In this document: piece by piece, positions 1 through 9,002 of the stretch | Layout of the letters: every line of letters starts with the position of its first letter | How positions within the stretch are numbered: position 1 is the stretch's first letter | NCBI RefSeq assembly: GCF_035594035.1 | Contig: NZ_CP141588.1 | Coordinates: forward strand, 372,001 to 436,000 | From: Sphingomonas sp. LY54 | GTDB taxonomy: Bacteria; Pseudomonadota; Alphaproteobacteria; Sphingomonadales; Sphingomonadaceae | Direction: 5' to 3' | DNA: 64,000 nucleotides | The notes under the pieces: model-generated | The model's database searches: none | Told to the model about the DNA's origin: nothing | Seen by the model: the letters and a program-made list of their open reading frames with translations, nothing else | Position numbers and translations under genes: made by a program

Positions 1-633
1 CGTGCGCAGACGGCGTATGATCTCGCCGGCGCGCATCGCATTCAGGCGGGCGCCGTCCAGAACCGGGCCGAATGTTTCGGAGTCGAGCGGCCCCTTGCGA
101 AGCGCCGTACCGCACGCCGACAGGTAATTGCTGATCGCGGTGAGCGGCTGGTTGAGCTCGTGCGCCAGCGTCGCTGCCATCGTGCCCATGGCGCTGACCC
201 GGGAGACATGGATCAGCTCCGACTGCAGCCGCGCGATTTCGGCCTCGGCTTCCTTGCGCGCGGTGATGTCGCGGACGAAGCCGAGAAACAGCTTCTCGTG
301 GAAGCGATTGGTGAGCATCACCGACAGTTCGATCGGGAATTCCTCACCGCTCTTGCGCAAGGCGGTCAGCTCGACCCGCCGGCCGAGGATCGAAACTTCG
401 CCGATGTTCAGGAAACGCTCGAGACCGATATCGTGCCGCCGCCGCTCAGAAGCCGGCATGATCAGCTCGCTCATGCGCCGGTTCAGGGCTTCGGCCGCGG
501 TCCAGCCGAAGGTGCGCTCGGCGAGCTTGTTCCAAGCGGCGACGGTGCCGTCGTGGCGCATGACGACGACGGCATCGAGCGCCGTGTCGAGGACGGCGGA
601 TAGGAGCTGATCCGGGTCGGCGGACGAAGTCAT
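1..633 (-). CDS. PAS-domain sensor histidine kinase, cut by the window edge
   Basis: The leftward frame opens at an ATG (complement of 631-633) and runs off the left edge, giving 211 residues without a stop. Residues about 5-125 form a PAS domain ending in the typical FVRDITARKEAE linker. A dimerisation/phosphoacceptor segment follows with AHELNQPL, whose His (about residue 157) is the expected phosphorylation site. The ATPase domain must lie outside the window. No membrane segment is visible, so this looks like a soluble FixL-like kinase. The signal sensed is unknown; no haem ligand was checked. The gene diverges from the peptidase gene to its right. The family call is firm, the biological role is not. 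Confidence 0.85.
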   Translation of the reverse strand, partial: MTSSADPDQLLSAVLDTALDAVVVMRHDGTVAAWNKLAERTFGWTAAEALNRRMSELIMPASERRRHDIGLERFLNIGEVSILGRRVELTALRKSGEEFPIELSVMLTNRFHEKLFLGFVRDITARKEAEAEIARLQSELIHVSRVSAMGTMAATLAHELNQPLTAISNYLSACGTALRKGPLDSETFGPVLDGARLNAMRAGEIIRRLRT

Positions 634-750
634 CGGGCGGACTTAGGCAGGCCCGCCCGGTTCGCGATACCGCGCGACTACGGGGGCGAGCCGAATTCCG
701 CCGGGATCGGCGCCTTGCCAAAGCGGCCGGCGTCGGGGATCAAGGGCCCC

Positions 751-2010
751 ATGACGATCCTTTCGAACCGACGCGATTTCATCGGCATGACGGCCGGCGC
801 TAGCGCGCTCGCCGCAGCCGCCCCCAGCGGCCTGCTGGCCCAGGTCCCAACCGGACTGACGAAGATGACCACGGATGTCGTCCCCATCGAGCCTGCCGAG
901 CGCCAGGCGCGGATCGCCAAGGCCCAGCGCCTGATGCGCGAGCAAGGCATCTCGGCGCTGCTGATCGAGCCCGGCGCCTCCCTGGTCTATTTCACCGGCA
1001 TCCATTGGTGGCGCAGCGAGCGGCTCACCGCAGCGATCCTGCCGGCCGAGGGCGAGATCGGCATCGTCACGCCCGCTTTCGAGGAACCGTCGATCCGCGA
1101 GAGCCTGGCCGTTCCGGGCGACGTGCGGGTATGGCAGGAGGATGAAGACCCGCTCGCGCTGGTCGCCGGCTGGCTGCGCGACCGCAAGCTCGGCCAGGGC
1201 ACGATCGGCGTCGAGGAGACGGTGCGCTTCTTCGCCGTCGACGGGCTCGCCCACGCGCTGCCGCAGGCGAAGATCAAGTCGGGGGCCGCGGTGGTGCGCG
1301 CCTGCCGGATGGTGAAGTCGCCGGCCGAGATCGCGCTGATGCAGAAGGCGACCGACATCACGATCGCCGCCTACCGCCACGTTCATCCGCGGATCAAGCG
1401 GGGCATGACGCCGCGCGACATCGGCCGAATGATGGACGAGACCACTAGCGCGCTTGGCGGCACTCCGGAATTCTCGCTCGTCCTGCTCGGAGAGGCGGCC
1501 GCCTACCCGCACGGATCGGGCAAGCCGCAGCAGGTGCGCGACGGCGAGATCGTGCTGATGGACTGCGGCTGCCATGTCGAAGGCTATCAGTCGGACGTGT
1601 CGCGCACCTTCGTGTTCGGCGAGGCGAGCGCCGAGCAGCGCAAGGTCTGGGATAAGGTGCGGCGCGGCCAGGCGCTGGCTTATCAGGCGGCGAAGGTCGG
1701 CGTGTCGGCCGGCAGCGTCGACGACGCCGTGCGCGGCTGGTACGAAAGCCTCGGCTATGGGCCGCGCTACAAGCTCCCGGGCCTCTCGCACCGCACCGGG
1801 CACGGCATCGGCCTCGAGGGCCACGAACCGGTCAATCTGGTCCATGGCGAGAAGACGAAGCTCGCGCCGGGCATGTGCTTCTCCAACGAGCCCGGTCTGT
1901 ACCTCCCCGGCAAGTTCGGCGTGCGGCTGGAGGATTGCTTCCATATGACCACGCAGGGCCCGCGCTGGTTCTCAACGCCGCCGACCTCGATCGACAGGCC
2001 GGTCGGCTGA
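751..2010 (+). CDS. Tat-exported M24 metallopeptidase (Xaa-Pro aminopeptidase/dipeptidase type)
   Basis: The protein starts SNRRDFIG within its first 11 residues, followed by a small hydrophobic stretch ending AQ, a twin-arginine signal for folded export. The ATG at 751 puts this signal at the N-terminus; upstream in-frame starts would bury it. An N-terminal creatinase-like domain precedes the pita-bread catalytic domain. All five dinuclear metal ligands are visible: Asp271 (MDCGCH), Asp282 (SDVSRTF), His351 (HRTGHGIG), Glu380 (NEPGLY) and Glu394 (RLEDCF). It should cleave the bond before Pro in peptides in the periplasm. The stop codon abuts the stop of the convergent GGDEF/EAL gene. Confidence 0.92.
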   Translation: MTILSNRRDFIGMTAGASALAAAAPSGLLAQVPTGLTKMTTDVVPIEPAERQARIAKAQRLMREQGISALLIEPGASLVYFTGIHWWRSERLTAAILPAEGEIGIVTPAFEEPSIRESLAVPGDVRVWQEDEDPLALVAGWLRDRKLGQGTIGVEETVRFFAVDGLAHALPQAKIKSGAAVVRACRMVKSPAEIALMQKATDITIAAYRHVHPRIKRGMTPRDIGRMMDETTSALGGTPEFSLVLLGEAAAYPHGSGKPQQVRDGEIVLMDCGCHVEGYQSDVSRTFVFGEASAEQRKVWDKVRRGQALAYQAAKVGVSAGSVDDAVRGWYESLGYGPRYKLPGLSHRTGHGIGLEGHEPVNLVHGEKTKLAPGMCFSNEPGLYLPGKFGVRLEDCFHMTTQGPRWFSTPPTSIDRPVG

Positions 2011-4707
2011 TCAGCCCGCGCGCCGCTGTCGCCACCAGCGCCGCGACTCGCCGAGGCTCCGGAGCAATTCGGGGATCTGGACGCCGGGGACGGCCGCACT
2101 GAAGAAATAGCCCTGCGCCTCGTCGCAGCCCCTGCCCCGCACCTGATCGAGCTGCTGGCGGTTCTCGACGCCCTCGGCGGTGATCGCCATGTGCAGCGAG
2201 ACGCCGAGGCCGGCGACGGCGCGGACGATCGCCTGCGAGGCTTCCTGGCCTTCGAGCCCGGTGATGAAGCTGCGATCGATCTTGATCTTGTCGAACGGGA
2301 ATTTGTGCAAATAGCTCAGCGACGAATAGCCGGTGCCGAAATCGTCGAGCGCGATGCGCACGCCCATATCCTTCAACCGGCGCAACGTCGCGAGGTTGGC
2401 GTCGCTGTCGCGCAGCAGCACCGACTCGGTGATCTCCAGTTCGAGCCGCAGCGGGTCCAGCCCCGTCCGGTCGAGGATGGCCGCGACGCGCTCGACGAGG
2501 TTGCGGCTGTGGAACTGGGCTGGAGACAGGTTGACCGCGAGGCGCAGATGGCCGGGCCAGTTGCGAGCCTCGGCACAGGCCTTTTCCAGCGCCCATTCGC
2601 CGATCGGTACGATCAGCCCCGTTTCCTCGGCGATCGGGATGAACTCGTCGGGCGGGACGAGTCCGCGATCGGGATGGCGCCAGCGCATCAGGGTCTCGAA
2701 GCCGGAGACCTCGTCCCGGTCGAGCGCGATGATCGGCTGGTAGACGAGCTCCAACTCGCCGTTGGCGAGAGCGACGCCGAGATCCGTCTTGAGGCGCTTC
2801 CGGTCGCGGTTGCTGCGCTCCATCTCCGGGTCGAACAGCGACCAGGTCCCGCGCCCTTCCGATTTTGCGGAATAGAGGGCGAGGTCCGCATGCTTCAGCA
2901 ATTCGCCAGCATCGGCAGGGCCGCAATTGCGCCAGGCGATGCCGATGCTCGCCCCGATCCGCACGACCGCACCGTCGATCACATAGGGCGCGGCGAGGTC
3001 GGCGACGATGTGCTCGGCGAGCAGCGCCGCGTCCTCCGCCGCATAGCCGGTGAGGCCAATGATCGCGAACTCGTCTCCGCCGGTGCGCGCCACCAAGTCG
3101 TTCGCCTGGACCCGCCGCTGCAGCCTGGAGGCGACCTCGCTCAGCACAGAGTCGCCGGCCGCGTGACCGTGCATGTCATTGACCTCCTTGAAGAGGTCGA
3201 GATCGATGCCCATCACCGCGAAGGATTCACGCGTAGCGCGGGAGCAATATTCGTCCAGCCGGGCCTGGAAGCGGACGCGATTGGCGAGCCCGGTCAGCGC
3301 GTCGTGGTGCGCCAGATGCGCCAAGCGCTCGGCCGCCTCGCGCCGCTCCGAAATGTCGCGGAAGAAGAGCGACAACGAATCCGGCCGGGGATGGGCGTGC
3401 AGTTCGAGCCATTTCCCCTGCTGCTCCAGATAGTCCTCGACGCTGACCGGCCGCTGCCGCTCCATCGCATCACGACAATGATGGGCGAGCGAGCAGCCAT
3501 CCTCGGGGAACAGGTCCCACAGGTGCGCGCCGATGCGGAGCAAATCGGGTCGACCGATCAGGCCGTGCGCATTGGCGTTCGCGTAGGTGATCCGCCACTC
3601 ACCATCGAGCACGATCACGCTGTCCGTCGTGCTCTCCAGCACGTTCGCGAGGCGGAAGCGGCTCTCCGCAAGGCCGCAGGCATTCTCTTCGGCAGCGATG
3701 CGCAGTGCGCGCTCCCGGCTCAGCCCCATATGTTCGCGGACGCCGATTACGAGCGCGAAGAGGAGCCCGATCGGAAGGCACAGCGTGAACAGGGCGCCGC
3801 TATGAAGGACGCCCGAGAATGCCCCGGCCGCGAGGATCGCTGTCACCGCCGCGGTCGGAACGAACGCCTCGAGCCAGACCCGCGGCCGCGGTGGCGCGAA
3901 TGCCGTTTCCGTAGCGGCTTGCGCCTTGAGGCGGATAATCATCCGGATGGCTGCCGTTGCGACCAGGAGCGGGCTCGCCACCCAGAGATAGTCTGCGATT
4001 CCGATCCCGCCGCCCATGCGCGCCATCAACGCCCGGCCGAACTCGTAATCGGCCACGGCCTGGCCGAGGATGGCGATCAGGATGAGCGAGAAAACCGAGC
4101 GCTTTGCGGGCTGTGTGTAGAGCAGCATGCAGGTCACGCCGAACAAGGCGGTGCCGAGCCACAAGGCGGGTACGAGGAAGGCCACCAATGTGCCGAGCGG
4201 CGTCAATTGCGACGCGGCGAGATCGGGAAAGGTGACGATGAACGCCGCGATGCCAGTGGAGCACAGAACCAGTGCGAGATTGCAGAGCTGGACCCGATCG
4301 ATCTGGCCCTTCGCCGAGCCGAAGCGATAGATGCCGGCAATGACCGTCAGGGCGGCGCCGAGATAGAAAGCGTCCGACAGGCTCGGAAAGCCGGGAGGAG
4401 AGCCGACGCTCGCCCGAAAGGTGAAGAGCAGGCTTCCGAGCGCCCAGGCGATGCAGCCACCGCCGAAGCACCGCCACGCAGCATGGTCGCGATCGCACGA
4501 CAGGCGGGCGGCCCACAGGCACAAAGCCGCCGCAAGCGCGGGCGCCGCGGCCCATCCGAAATGGAACCAGGCGAGGAGGCCGGCGCCGTCCATGCCGCGC
4601 AACGCCAGAATCCAGAAGAAGCCGACGAACGCCGCCGCCGGCAACAACTGCAGGCAGAGATTGCGAAGTGCGGATGGCAATGTCGAAGAAGGGATATTTC
4701 CGGCCAT
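2011..4707 (-). CDS. Membrane-bound PAS-GGDEF-EAL cyclic-di-GMP enzyme
   Basis: An 898-residue protein if the ATG at 4707 (MAGNIPSS) is used; an in-frame start 39 codons upstream adds an unlikely polar leader. The first ~270 residues contain about eight hydrophobic segments. A PAS domain follows (about 305-420), then GGDEF with an intact GGDEF motif near residue 541, then EAL. The EAL signature reads ETL (GFETLMRW, near residue 669), keeping the metal-binding Glu. ELEITES, DDFGTGYSS, KIDRSFI and AEGVEN are all present, so both cyclase and phosphodiesterase domains look competent. It probably converts a membrane or intracellular cue into cyclic-di-GMP change. Net activity cannot be told from sequence. 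Confidence 0.93.
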   Translation of the reverse strand: MAGNIPSSTLPSALRNLCLQLLPAAAFVGFFWILALRGMDGAGLLAWFHFGWAAAPALAAALCLWAARLSCDRDHAAWRCFGGGCIAWALGSLLFTFRASVGSPPGFPSLSDAFYLGAALTVIAGIYRFGSAKGQIDRVQLCNLALVLCSTGIAAFIVTFPDLAASQLTPLGTLVAFLVPALWLGTALFGVTCMLLYTQPAKRSVFSLILIAILGQAVADYEFGRALMARMGGGIGIADYLWVASPLLVATAAIRMIIRLKAQAATETAFAPPRPRVWLEAFVPTAAVTAILAAGAFSGVLHSGALFTLCLPIGLLFALVIGVREHMGLSRERALRIAAEENACGLAESRFRLANVLESTTDSVIVLDGEWRITYANANAHGLIGRPDLLRIGAHLWDLFPEDGCSLAHHCRDAMERQRPVSVEDYLEQQGKWLELHAHPRPDSLSLFFRDISERREAAERLAHLAHHDALTGLANRVRFQARLDEYCSRATRESFAVMGIDLDLFKEVNDMHGHAAGDSVLSEVASRLQRRVQANDLVARTGGDEFAIIGLTGYAAEDAALLAEHIVADLAAPYVIDGAVVRIGASIGIAWRNCGPADAGELLKHADLALYSAKSEGRGTWSLFDPEMERSNRDRKRLKTDLGVALANGELELVYQPIIALDRDEVSGFETLMRWRHPDRGLVPPDEFIPIAEETGLIVPIGEWALEKACAEARNWPGHLRLAVNLSPAQFHSRNLVERVAAILDRTGLDPLRLELEITESVLLRDSDANLATLRRLKDMGVRIALDDFGTGYSSLSYLHKFPFDKIKIDRSFITGLEGQEASQAIVRAVAGLGVSLHMAITAEGVENRQQLDQVRGRGCDEAQGYFFSAAVPGVQIPELLRSLGESRRWWRQRRAG

Positions 4708-4880
4708 GGTTCCGGCCGGAATTATGGGCACAAAGTCAAATTCTTCCGTTCCCCCCGTGCGGTAATATTCCTTATCGGCGGAATGCACGGCATTCTCCGG
4801 TTTCCGACCGGCCGCTTGGAGCACTGGACCCCAGCCCGCGCCCGGTTGCGCCGGCCGGGAGCGCTGGTTAGGGAGATCGG

Positions 4881-5054
4881 ATGCTACGCCCCGAAACCCA
4901 AAGCAAAGACGCCGCTGCGCATCCTTCCGATGGCTCCGAAGATGACGGTCGGCACAAGAAGAACCGCCTGATCAAGGGAGTCGCCTTCGGGATCGGCTCG
5001 GCGGCCATCGTCGCCGCCCTGCTCTACGCCAACCGCTCCAAGCGCAACGGCTGA
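4881..5054 (+). CDS. 57-residue basic single-span membrane protein
   Basis: An ATG at 4881 preceded by AGGGAGA opens 57 codons ending in TGA. The first half is acidic then basic (DDGRHKKNR); residues ~34-49 form one hydrophobic helix (GVAFGIGSAAIVAALLY); the tail is NRSKRNG. This pattern is common among small conserved membrane proteins of sphingomonads, but I do not recognise a family. It stands alone between a leftward GGDEF/EAL gene and a rightward dioxygenase gene, 82 bases before the latter. No function is proposed. Confidence 0.6.
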   Translation: MLRPETQSKDAAAHPSDGSEDDGRHKKNRLIKGVAFGIGSAAIVAALLYANRSKRNG

Positions 5055-5136
5055 CGCGCGGCCCGGCTGGACGCAACATTGCTAGTCCGGACGTGCAATC
5101 CCGGTTAGCCTCCAACGGGTTAACCGAGGGGGCTGC

Positions 5137-5961
5137 GTGAACCAGGCTACCGATCCCTACGATCCCGCCGCGATCATGCGCGGCCTCTACGGCGACGGAA
5201 TCATCGCCTTCCAGGGGGCGTTCGGACGCCCCTGGGTGGAGCGGATGCGCGAGGATATCGAAGCGCTGTTCATCGAAGCGCGGCAGGTGCCCGGCGGTGC
5301 GCTACCGCGCGGGCCCGAGCGTTTCTACGTCGAGGTGCAGCCCGAGCGGGTGCGCGGCTTCGTCGACATCGTCACCCACCCCTGGTTCGTGGCCGTATGC
5401 CAGACCGTGCTCGGGCCAGACTATAAGGTGGTCGAGATCGGCTTCGACATTCCCTTCCCGGGCGCGGCCGACCAGCCCTGGCATCGCGACTTCCCGGCGC
5501 CCGAGGCGACCACCCGTGGGCGGCGGCTCAATTCGCTCGCGTTCAACCTGACCGCAGTCGACACCGTGCCGGCCATGGGCCCGCTCGAAATCGCGCTAGG
5601 GACGCAGTGGGACGATCTGTCCGGGTGCCCGGATACGATGTTTCCGCCGAAGGAACTCTATCCCCGCTATCGCGAGCGGATGGTGCGCAAGATGCCGCAG
5701 ATGGGCGACATGTCAGCGCGCTCGGCGCTCACCATCCACCGCGGCACCGCCAACCGCTCGGACCAGGCGCGGCCGGTGCTGGTCGTCGGGGTCGACGCGC
5801 CGGACGCGACCAACGCCCACCATCACGATCTGCAGGTGACGCGGGACTATGCGGCGACGCTCCCGCAGAGCGTGCTCGACCATCTCACCTATCGGCTGGT
5901 CGATGCGCTGGAAGTGGTGGTCCAGCACCATGTGATCGAGGGGCTGCTTCAGCCCGAATAG
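5137..5961 (+). CDS. Phytanoyl-CoA dioxygenase (PhyH) family protein
   Basis: A 274-residue Fe(II)/2-oxoglutarate oxygenase. The facial triad is visible as WHRD (His116, Asp118) and IHRG (His201), with Arg212 placed to bind 2-oxoglutarate. The length suits small bacterial PhyH proteins that hydroxylate or halogenate diverse substrates, so the substrate cannot be named. The start is GTG at 5137 behind GAGGGGG; an ATG at codon 14 is the alternative. No partner gene is adjacent: the next gene is convergent beyond a strong hairpin. Confidence 0.85.
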   Translation: MNQATDPYDPAAIMRGLYGDGIIAFQGAFGRPWVERMREDIEALFIEARQVPGGALPRGPERFYVEVQPERVRGFVDIVTHPWFVAVCQTVLGPDYKVVEIGFDIPFPGAADQPWHRDFPAPEATTRGRRLNSLAFNLTAVDTVPAMGPLEIALGTQWDDLSGCPDTMFPPKELYPRYRERMVRKMPQMGDMSARSALTIHRGTANRSDQARPVLVVGVDAPDATNAHHHDLQVTRDYAATLPQSVLDHLTYRLVDALEVVVQHHVIEGLLQPE

Positions 5962-5967
5962 CAGGGA

Positions 5968-5990
5968 CGGCGCCGCTCCCTTCGGCGCCG
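5968..5990. terminator. GC-rich hairpin between convergent genes
   Basis: An 8-bp perfect stem (CGGCGCCG at 5968-5975 pairing with 5983-5990) encloses a 7-nt loop. It sits 7 bases after the dioxygenase stop and 18 before the stop of the leftward CsgG-like gene, a position that fits a bidirectional terminator. No clear T-run follows on either strand. Confidence 0.5.
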
Positions 5991-6008
5991 CCCCCTACCC
6001 CGCGCGGC

Positions 6009-6773
6009 TCAGCGCGCGACCGGAGCGGCCGCGCTGGGGTTTGCCGGAAGGCCGCCCAACTGGGTGACCAGATTCTTGTAGGCGTCGAGGTAGGCCAAGA
6101 CGAGCACCTGGCCGATGTCGGTATTCTGGTAGCCGCCGCCACCGACCGCACCGAAGCCGCCCCACCAGCCCGCGCCGCCGCCGGCGCCGAAGCTCCAGTC
6201 GGACTTGCGGGCATAGCCCTCCGTCATCCGCTCCTGTTCGGTGGTGCGGCTGTTGACGAGCGTGAGGAGGACGTTGGCCTCCTTCTTGTTGACGCTGATA
6301 TTGCCGGCGAGCGCGCCGAACGTGCTGCCGCCAAGGAATCCGCCAAGAGCGGCGCCGATATTGTTGCCGCCCGAACGGTCGTTCTTCGAGACGATGTCGG
6401 GGACGATGAAATAGTCGGCGGCCTTGACCTGGCCGCGGCCGATGTTCGAGCCGCCCTGCAGCTCGCCATTGTCGGCCAGCGCGCGCTCGATGTTGCGGCT
6501 CTGCAGGCCCTTGTTGCGGTCGACGAGGCTAAAGCAGCCCGACTTCATGACGAACATCTTGATCACCGCCTCCGGGCTGCCGAGGCCGAGGCTCTGCCAC
6601 CAATTATTGTCAGGTTCGACGATCGCGATCGTGCCGAGCTTGCGGGTGCAGACCGGGATTTCGGCCTGGGCCTTTTCCTGGGCCTTGCGGCCCGAGGATT
6701 TGTCGGCCGCCATGGCCGGAGTCGCGGCAACCGCGATCATGGAAACGGCAGCGATAAGAGCCAGTTTGCGCAT
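6009..6773 (-). CDS. CsgG/HfaB-like secreted protein
   Basis: A 254-residue protein with a Sec signal peptide (MRKLALIAAVSMIAVAATPAMA, cleavage after residue 22) and no lipobox, unlike true CsgG lipoproteins. The body resembles the CsgG/curli-assembly family: an early IAIVEPD strand, an NKGLQSRNIERAL segment, Gly-rich segments (GAALGGFLGG), and a LAYLDAYKNLV helix near the C-terminus. CsgG forms an outer-membrane secretion pore in curli systems and HfaB anchors holdfast in Caulobacter. No csg or hfa neighbours are present, so the role here is open. The family assignment is by resemblance only. Confidence 0.7.
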   Translation of the reverse strand: MRKLALIAAVSMIAVAATPAMAADKSSGRKAQEKAQAEIPVCTRKLGTIAIVEPDNNWWQSLGLGSPEAVIKMFVMKSGCFSLVDRNKGLQSRNIERALADNGELQGGSNIGRGQVKAADYFIVPDIVSKNDRSGGNNIGAALGGFLGGSTFGALAGNISVNKKEANVLLTLVNSRTTEQERMTEGYARKSDWSFGAGGGAGWWGGFGAVGGGGYQNTDIGQVLVLAYLDAYKNLVTQLGGLPANPSAAAPVAR

Positions 6774-7038
6774 CGATTTTCCCCCTTTTAGGACCGTTGT
6801 GCCCCGACCGGCCGATCTGTGCCGATCAAGTTGATCTTCTGCCTAGGAGGGGCTCTCGTCGAGGTCGCGGCTCTTGCGGCTGAAGCCGCGCGCTATGCTG
6901 CCAACGCGGCAGCGTGCGACGAAAGCGCCAATTCCATCGACGGGGATGCACTCCGGCCTGATGTTTCCCGCACCCTGTCCTTCCACGCGGCCGCATGCCA
7001 CAAACGCTGCCGACAACCAGATTCGGGGAAATATCCAG

Positions 7039-8967
7039 ATGCGTTCTGCCGTGCTTGCCCTGCTCCTCGCCACCGCCGCGCCGGCGATCGCCCAGAATGC
7101 GCCCGTCGAGACCCGCCAGGTCGGGACCGCCACCCTGGAGAACGTGCCGGCCATTCCCGCCGAGGTGAAGGCGGCGGTCCAGCGCTACCAGAACTACCGC
7201 GAGGCGACCTTCCGCGACTGGCTCCCCGACGGATCGATGCTGATCACCACCCGCTTCGGCACCACCAACCAGGTCCACCGCGTCGCTGCCCCGGGCGCGG
7301 CCCGCACCCAGCTCACCTTCTTCGACGAGCCGGTCGGCGGCGTCTCGACGATCCCCGGCAGCGACCGTTTCGTCGTCACGCGCGACACCGGCGGCGACGA
7401 GTGGTTCCAACTCTACGCCATGGGCCTGACCGGCGAACCGGTGGCGCTGACCGAGCCCGGCACGCGCAACCAGGGCACGGTGTTCAGCAAGGACGGCAGT
7501 CTGATGGCCTGGTCGCGCGCGATCAAGGGCTCGCCAGATTACGCCATCTTCACCGCCGATCCGTCCAGTCCGGGATCGCGCAAGCTCGCTTATCAGGGCA
7601 CGGGCGCGATCCAGGCCGCCGACATTGCGCCCGACAAGAGCCGCATCCTCCTCGCCCGCAACCTCTCCAACCGCGTCACCCGGCTGTCCCTTCTCGATCT
7701 CGCCACCGGCGAGGCGCGCGAGATCGCCTTCACCGCCAAGCCGGCCCGCTACGAGGAGGCGCGCTTCACGCCGGACGGCAAGGGCATCATCGTCATCACC
7801 GACGCCGATGCCGACAATCGCCGGCTGGTCGAGATCGACCTCACCAGCGGCAAGCGCACCGTCCTGGCGCCGGACCTCAAATGGGACGTCGAGACCTTCA
7901 AGCTCAGCCCCGACGGTCGCGTGCTGGCTTATGCGGTGAACGAGGACGGCTTCTCCAAGGTCGTGCTGCAGGACCGCGTGACGCGGCGCGCGCTGCCGCA
8001 GCCCCAGCTGCCGCGCGGCGTGCTGACCGGCCTGGAATTCTCGCCGGACGGGTCGAAGCTCGCCGTCAGCCTTTCGACTGCCACGTCGGCCGGCGACGTC
8101 TGGAGCTGGGACGTGGCCGGCGGGCAACTCGTCCGCTGGACCGAGTCCGAGCTGGGCGGGCTCGACACGAAGTCGCTGGCCGAGCCGAAGCTGATCCGCT
8201 TCAAGTCCTTCGACGGGCTCTCGGTCCCCGCCTTCGTCTATCGCCCCACCAACGTGCCTGCCGGCGCGAAGACCCCGGTGGTGATGGACATTCACGGCGG
8301 CCCGGAATCGCAGACGCGCCCTGGCTGGAATCCCGGCGCGCAATATATGGCCAACATGCTCGGCGCGACCGTGATCCTGCCCAACGTCCGCGGCAGCGAC
8401 GGGTACGGCACCAAATATCTCAACCTCGACAACGGCCCCAAGCGCGAGGACAGCGTCAAGGATATCGGCGCCCTGCTCGACTGGATCGCCGCCCAGCCCG
8501 ACCTCGATAAGGACAAGGTCGCCGTCTACGGTCAGTCCTATGGCGGCTACATGTCGCTGGCGGTGATGACCCATTATGCCGATCGCCTGGTCGGCGGCGT
8601 CGAGCGCTACGGCATCAGCGACTTCATCACCTTCTTGAACAACACCGAAGCATATCGTCGCGACAACCGCCGCGCCGAATATGGCGACGAGCGCGACCCG
8701 AAGATGCGGGCCGTGTTCGAGCGCATCAACCCGCTCGCCAACGTCCACAAGATCACCAAGCCGATCCTGGTGATGCAGGGCGCGAACGATCCGCGCGTGC
8801 CCAAGTCGGAAAGCGACCAGGTGGTGGCGAAGATCCGCCAGAACGGGGTGGATGCCTGGTACGTCGTCTATGCCGACGAGGGCCACGGCTTCCTGAAGAA
8901 GCACAATAACGACCTGCGCCGCGAGGTGGAGACGGTGTTCCTGCGCAGGCTATTCGGCAGCCAGTAA
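7039..8967 (+). CDS. Secreted S9-family prolyl oligopeptidase-like serine peptidase
   Basis: From the ATG at 7039 (GGGGA upstream) the protein begins with a Sec signal (MRSAVLALLLATAAPAIAQ). Longer in-frame starts would precede this signal and are not credible. Residues ~40-380 are a beta-propeller with repeated SPDGR/TPDGK blades. The C-terminal alpha/beta-hydrolase carries the triad Ser500 (GQSYGGYM), Asp584 (GANDPRV) and His616 (DEGHGF). At 642 residues it matches dipeptidyl/acylaminoacyl peptidases of this clan, which degrade periplasmic or external peptides. The 265 bases upstream show no gene and no clear promoter. Confidence 0.94.
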   Translation: MRSAVLALLLATAAPAIAQNAPVETRQVGTATLENVPAIPAEVKAAVQRYQNYREATFRDWLPDGSMLITTRFGTTNQVHRVAAPGAARTQLTFFDEPVGGVSTIPGSDRFVVTRDTGGDEWFQLYAMGLTGEPVALTEPGTRNQGTVFSKDGSLMAWSRAIKGSPDYAIFTADPSSPGSRKLAYQGTGAIQAADIAPDKSRILLARNLSNRVTRLSLLDLATGEAREIAFTAKPARYEEARFTPDGKGIIVITDADADNRRLVEIDLTSGKRTVLAPDLKWDVETFKLSPDGRVLAYAVNEDGFSKVVLQDRVTRRALPQPQLPRGVLTGLEFSPDGSKLAVSLSTATSAGDVWSWDVAGGQLVRWTESELGGLDTKSLAEPKLIRFKSFDGLSVPAFVYRPTNVPAGAKTPVVMDIHGGPESQTRPGWNPGAQYMANMLGATVILPNVRGSDGYGTKYLNLDNGPKREDSVKDIGALLDWIAAQPDLDKDKVAVYGQSYGGYMSLAVMTHYADRLVGGVERYGISDFITFLNNTEAYRRDNRRAEYGDERDPKMRAVFERINPLANVHKITKPILVMQGANDPRVPKSESDQVVAKIRQNGVDAWYVVYADEGHGFLKKHNNDLRREVETVFLRRLFGSQ

Positions 8968-8974
8968 GGCGAAG

Positions 8975-9002
8975 CGGCCGCGGGGATCAGCCCTCGCGGC
9001 CG
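8975..9002. terminator. Strong hairpin overlapping the 3' end of addB
   Basis: CGGCCGCG (8975-8982) pairs perfectly with CGCGGCCG (8995-9002); an inner GGG/CCC pairing leaves a one-base bulge. The hairpin lies just after the S9 peptidase stop and includes the addB stop codon, consistent with a bidirectional terminator between convergent genes. There is no T-run. Confidence 0.5.

Noticed and set aside
2690..2701. Inactive EAL domain because the motif reads ETL
   Set aside because: The metal-binding Glu is retained and all other EAL-domain motifs are intact, so loss of activity cannot be inferred.
2191..4971. Rightward 926-codon frame antisense to the GGDEF/EAL gene
   Set aside because: High-GC mirror frame; rich in Arg/Glu/Asp with no domain, while the leftward frame has intact GGDEF and EAL motifs.
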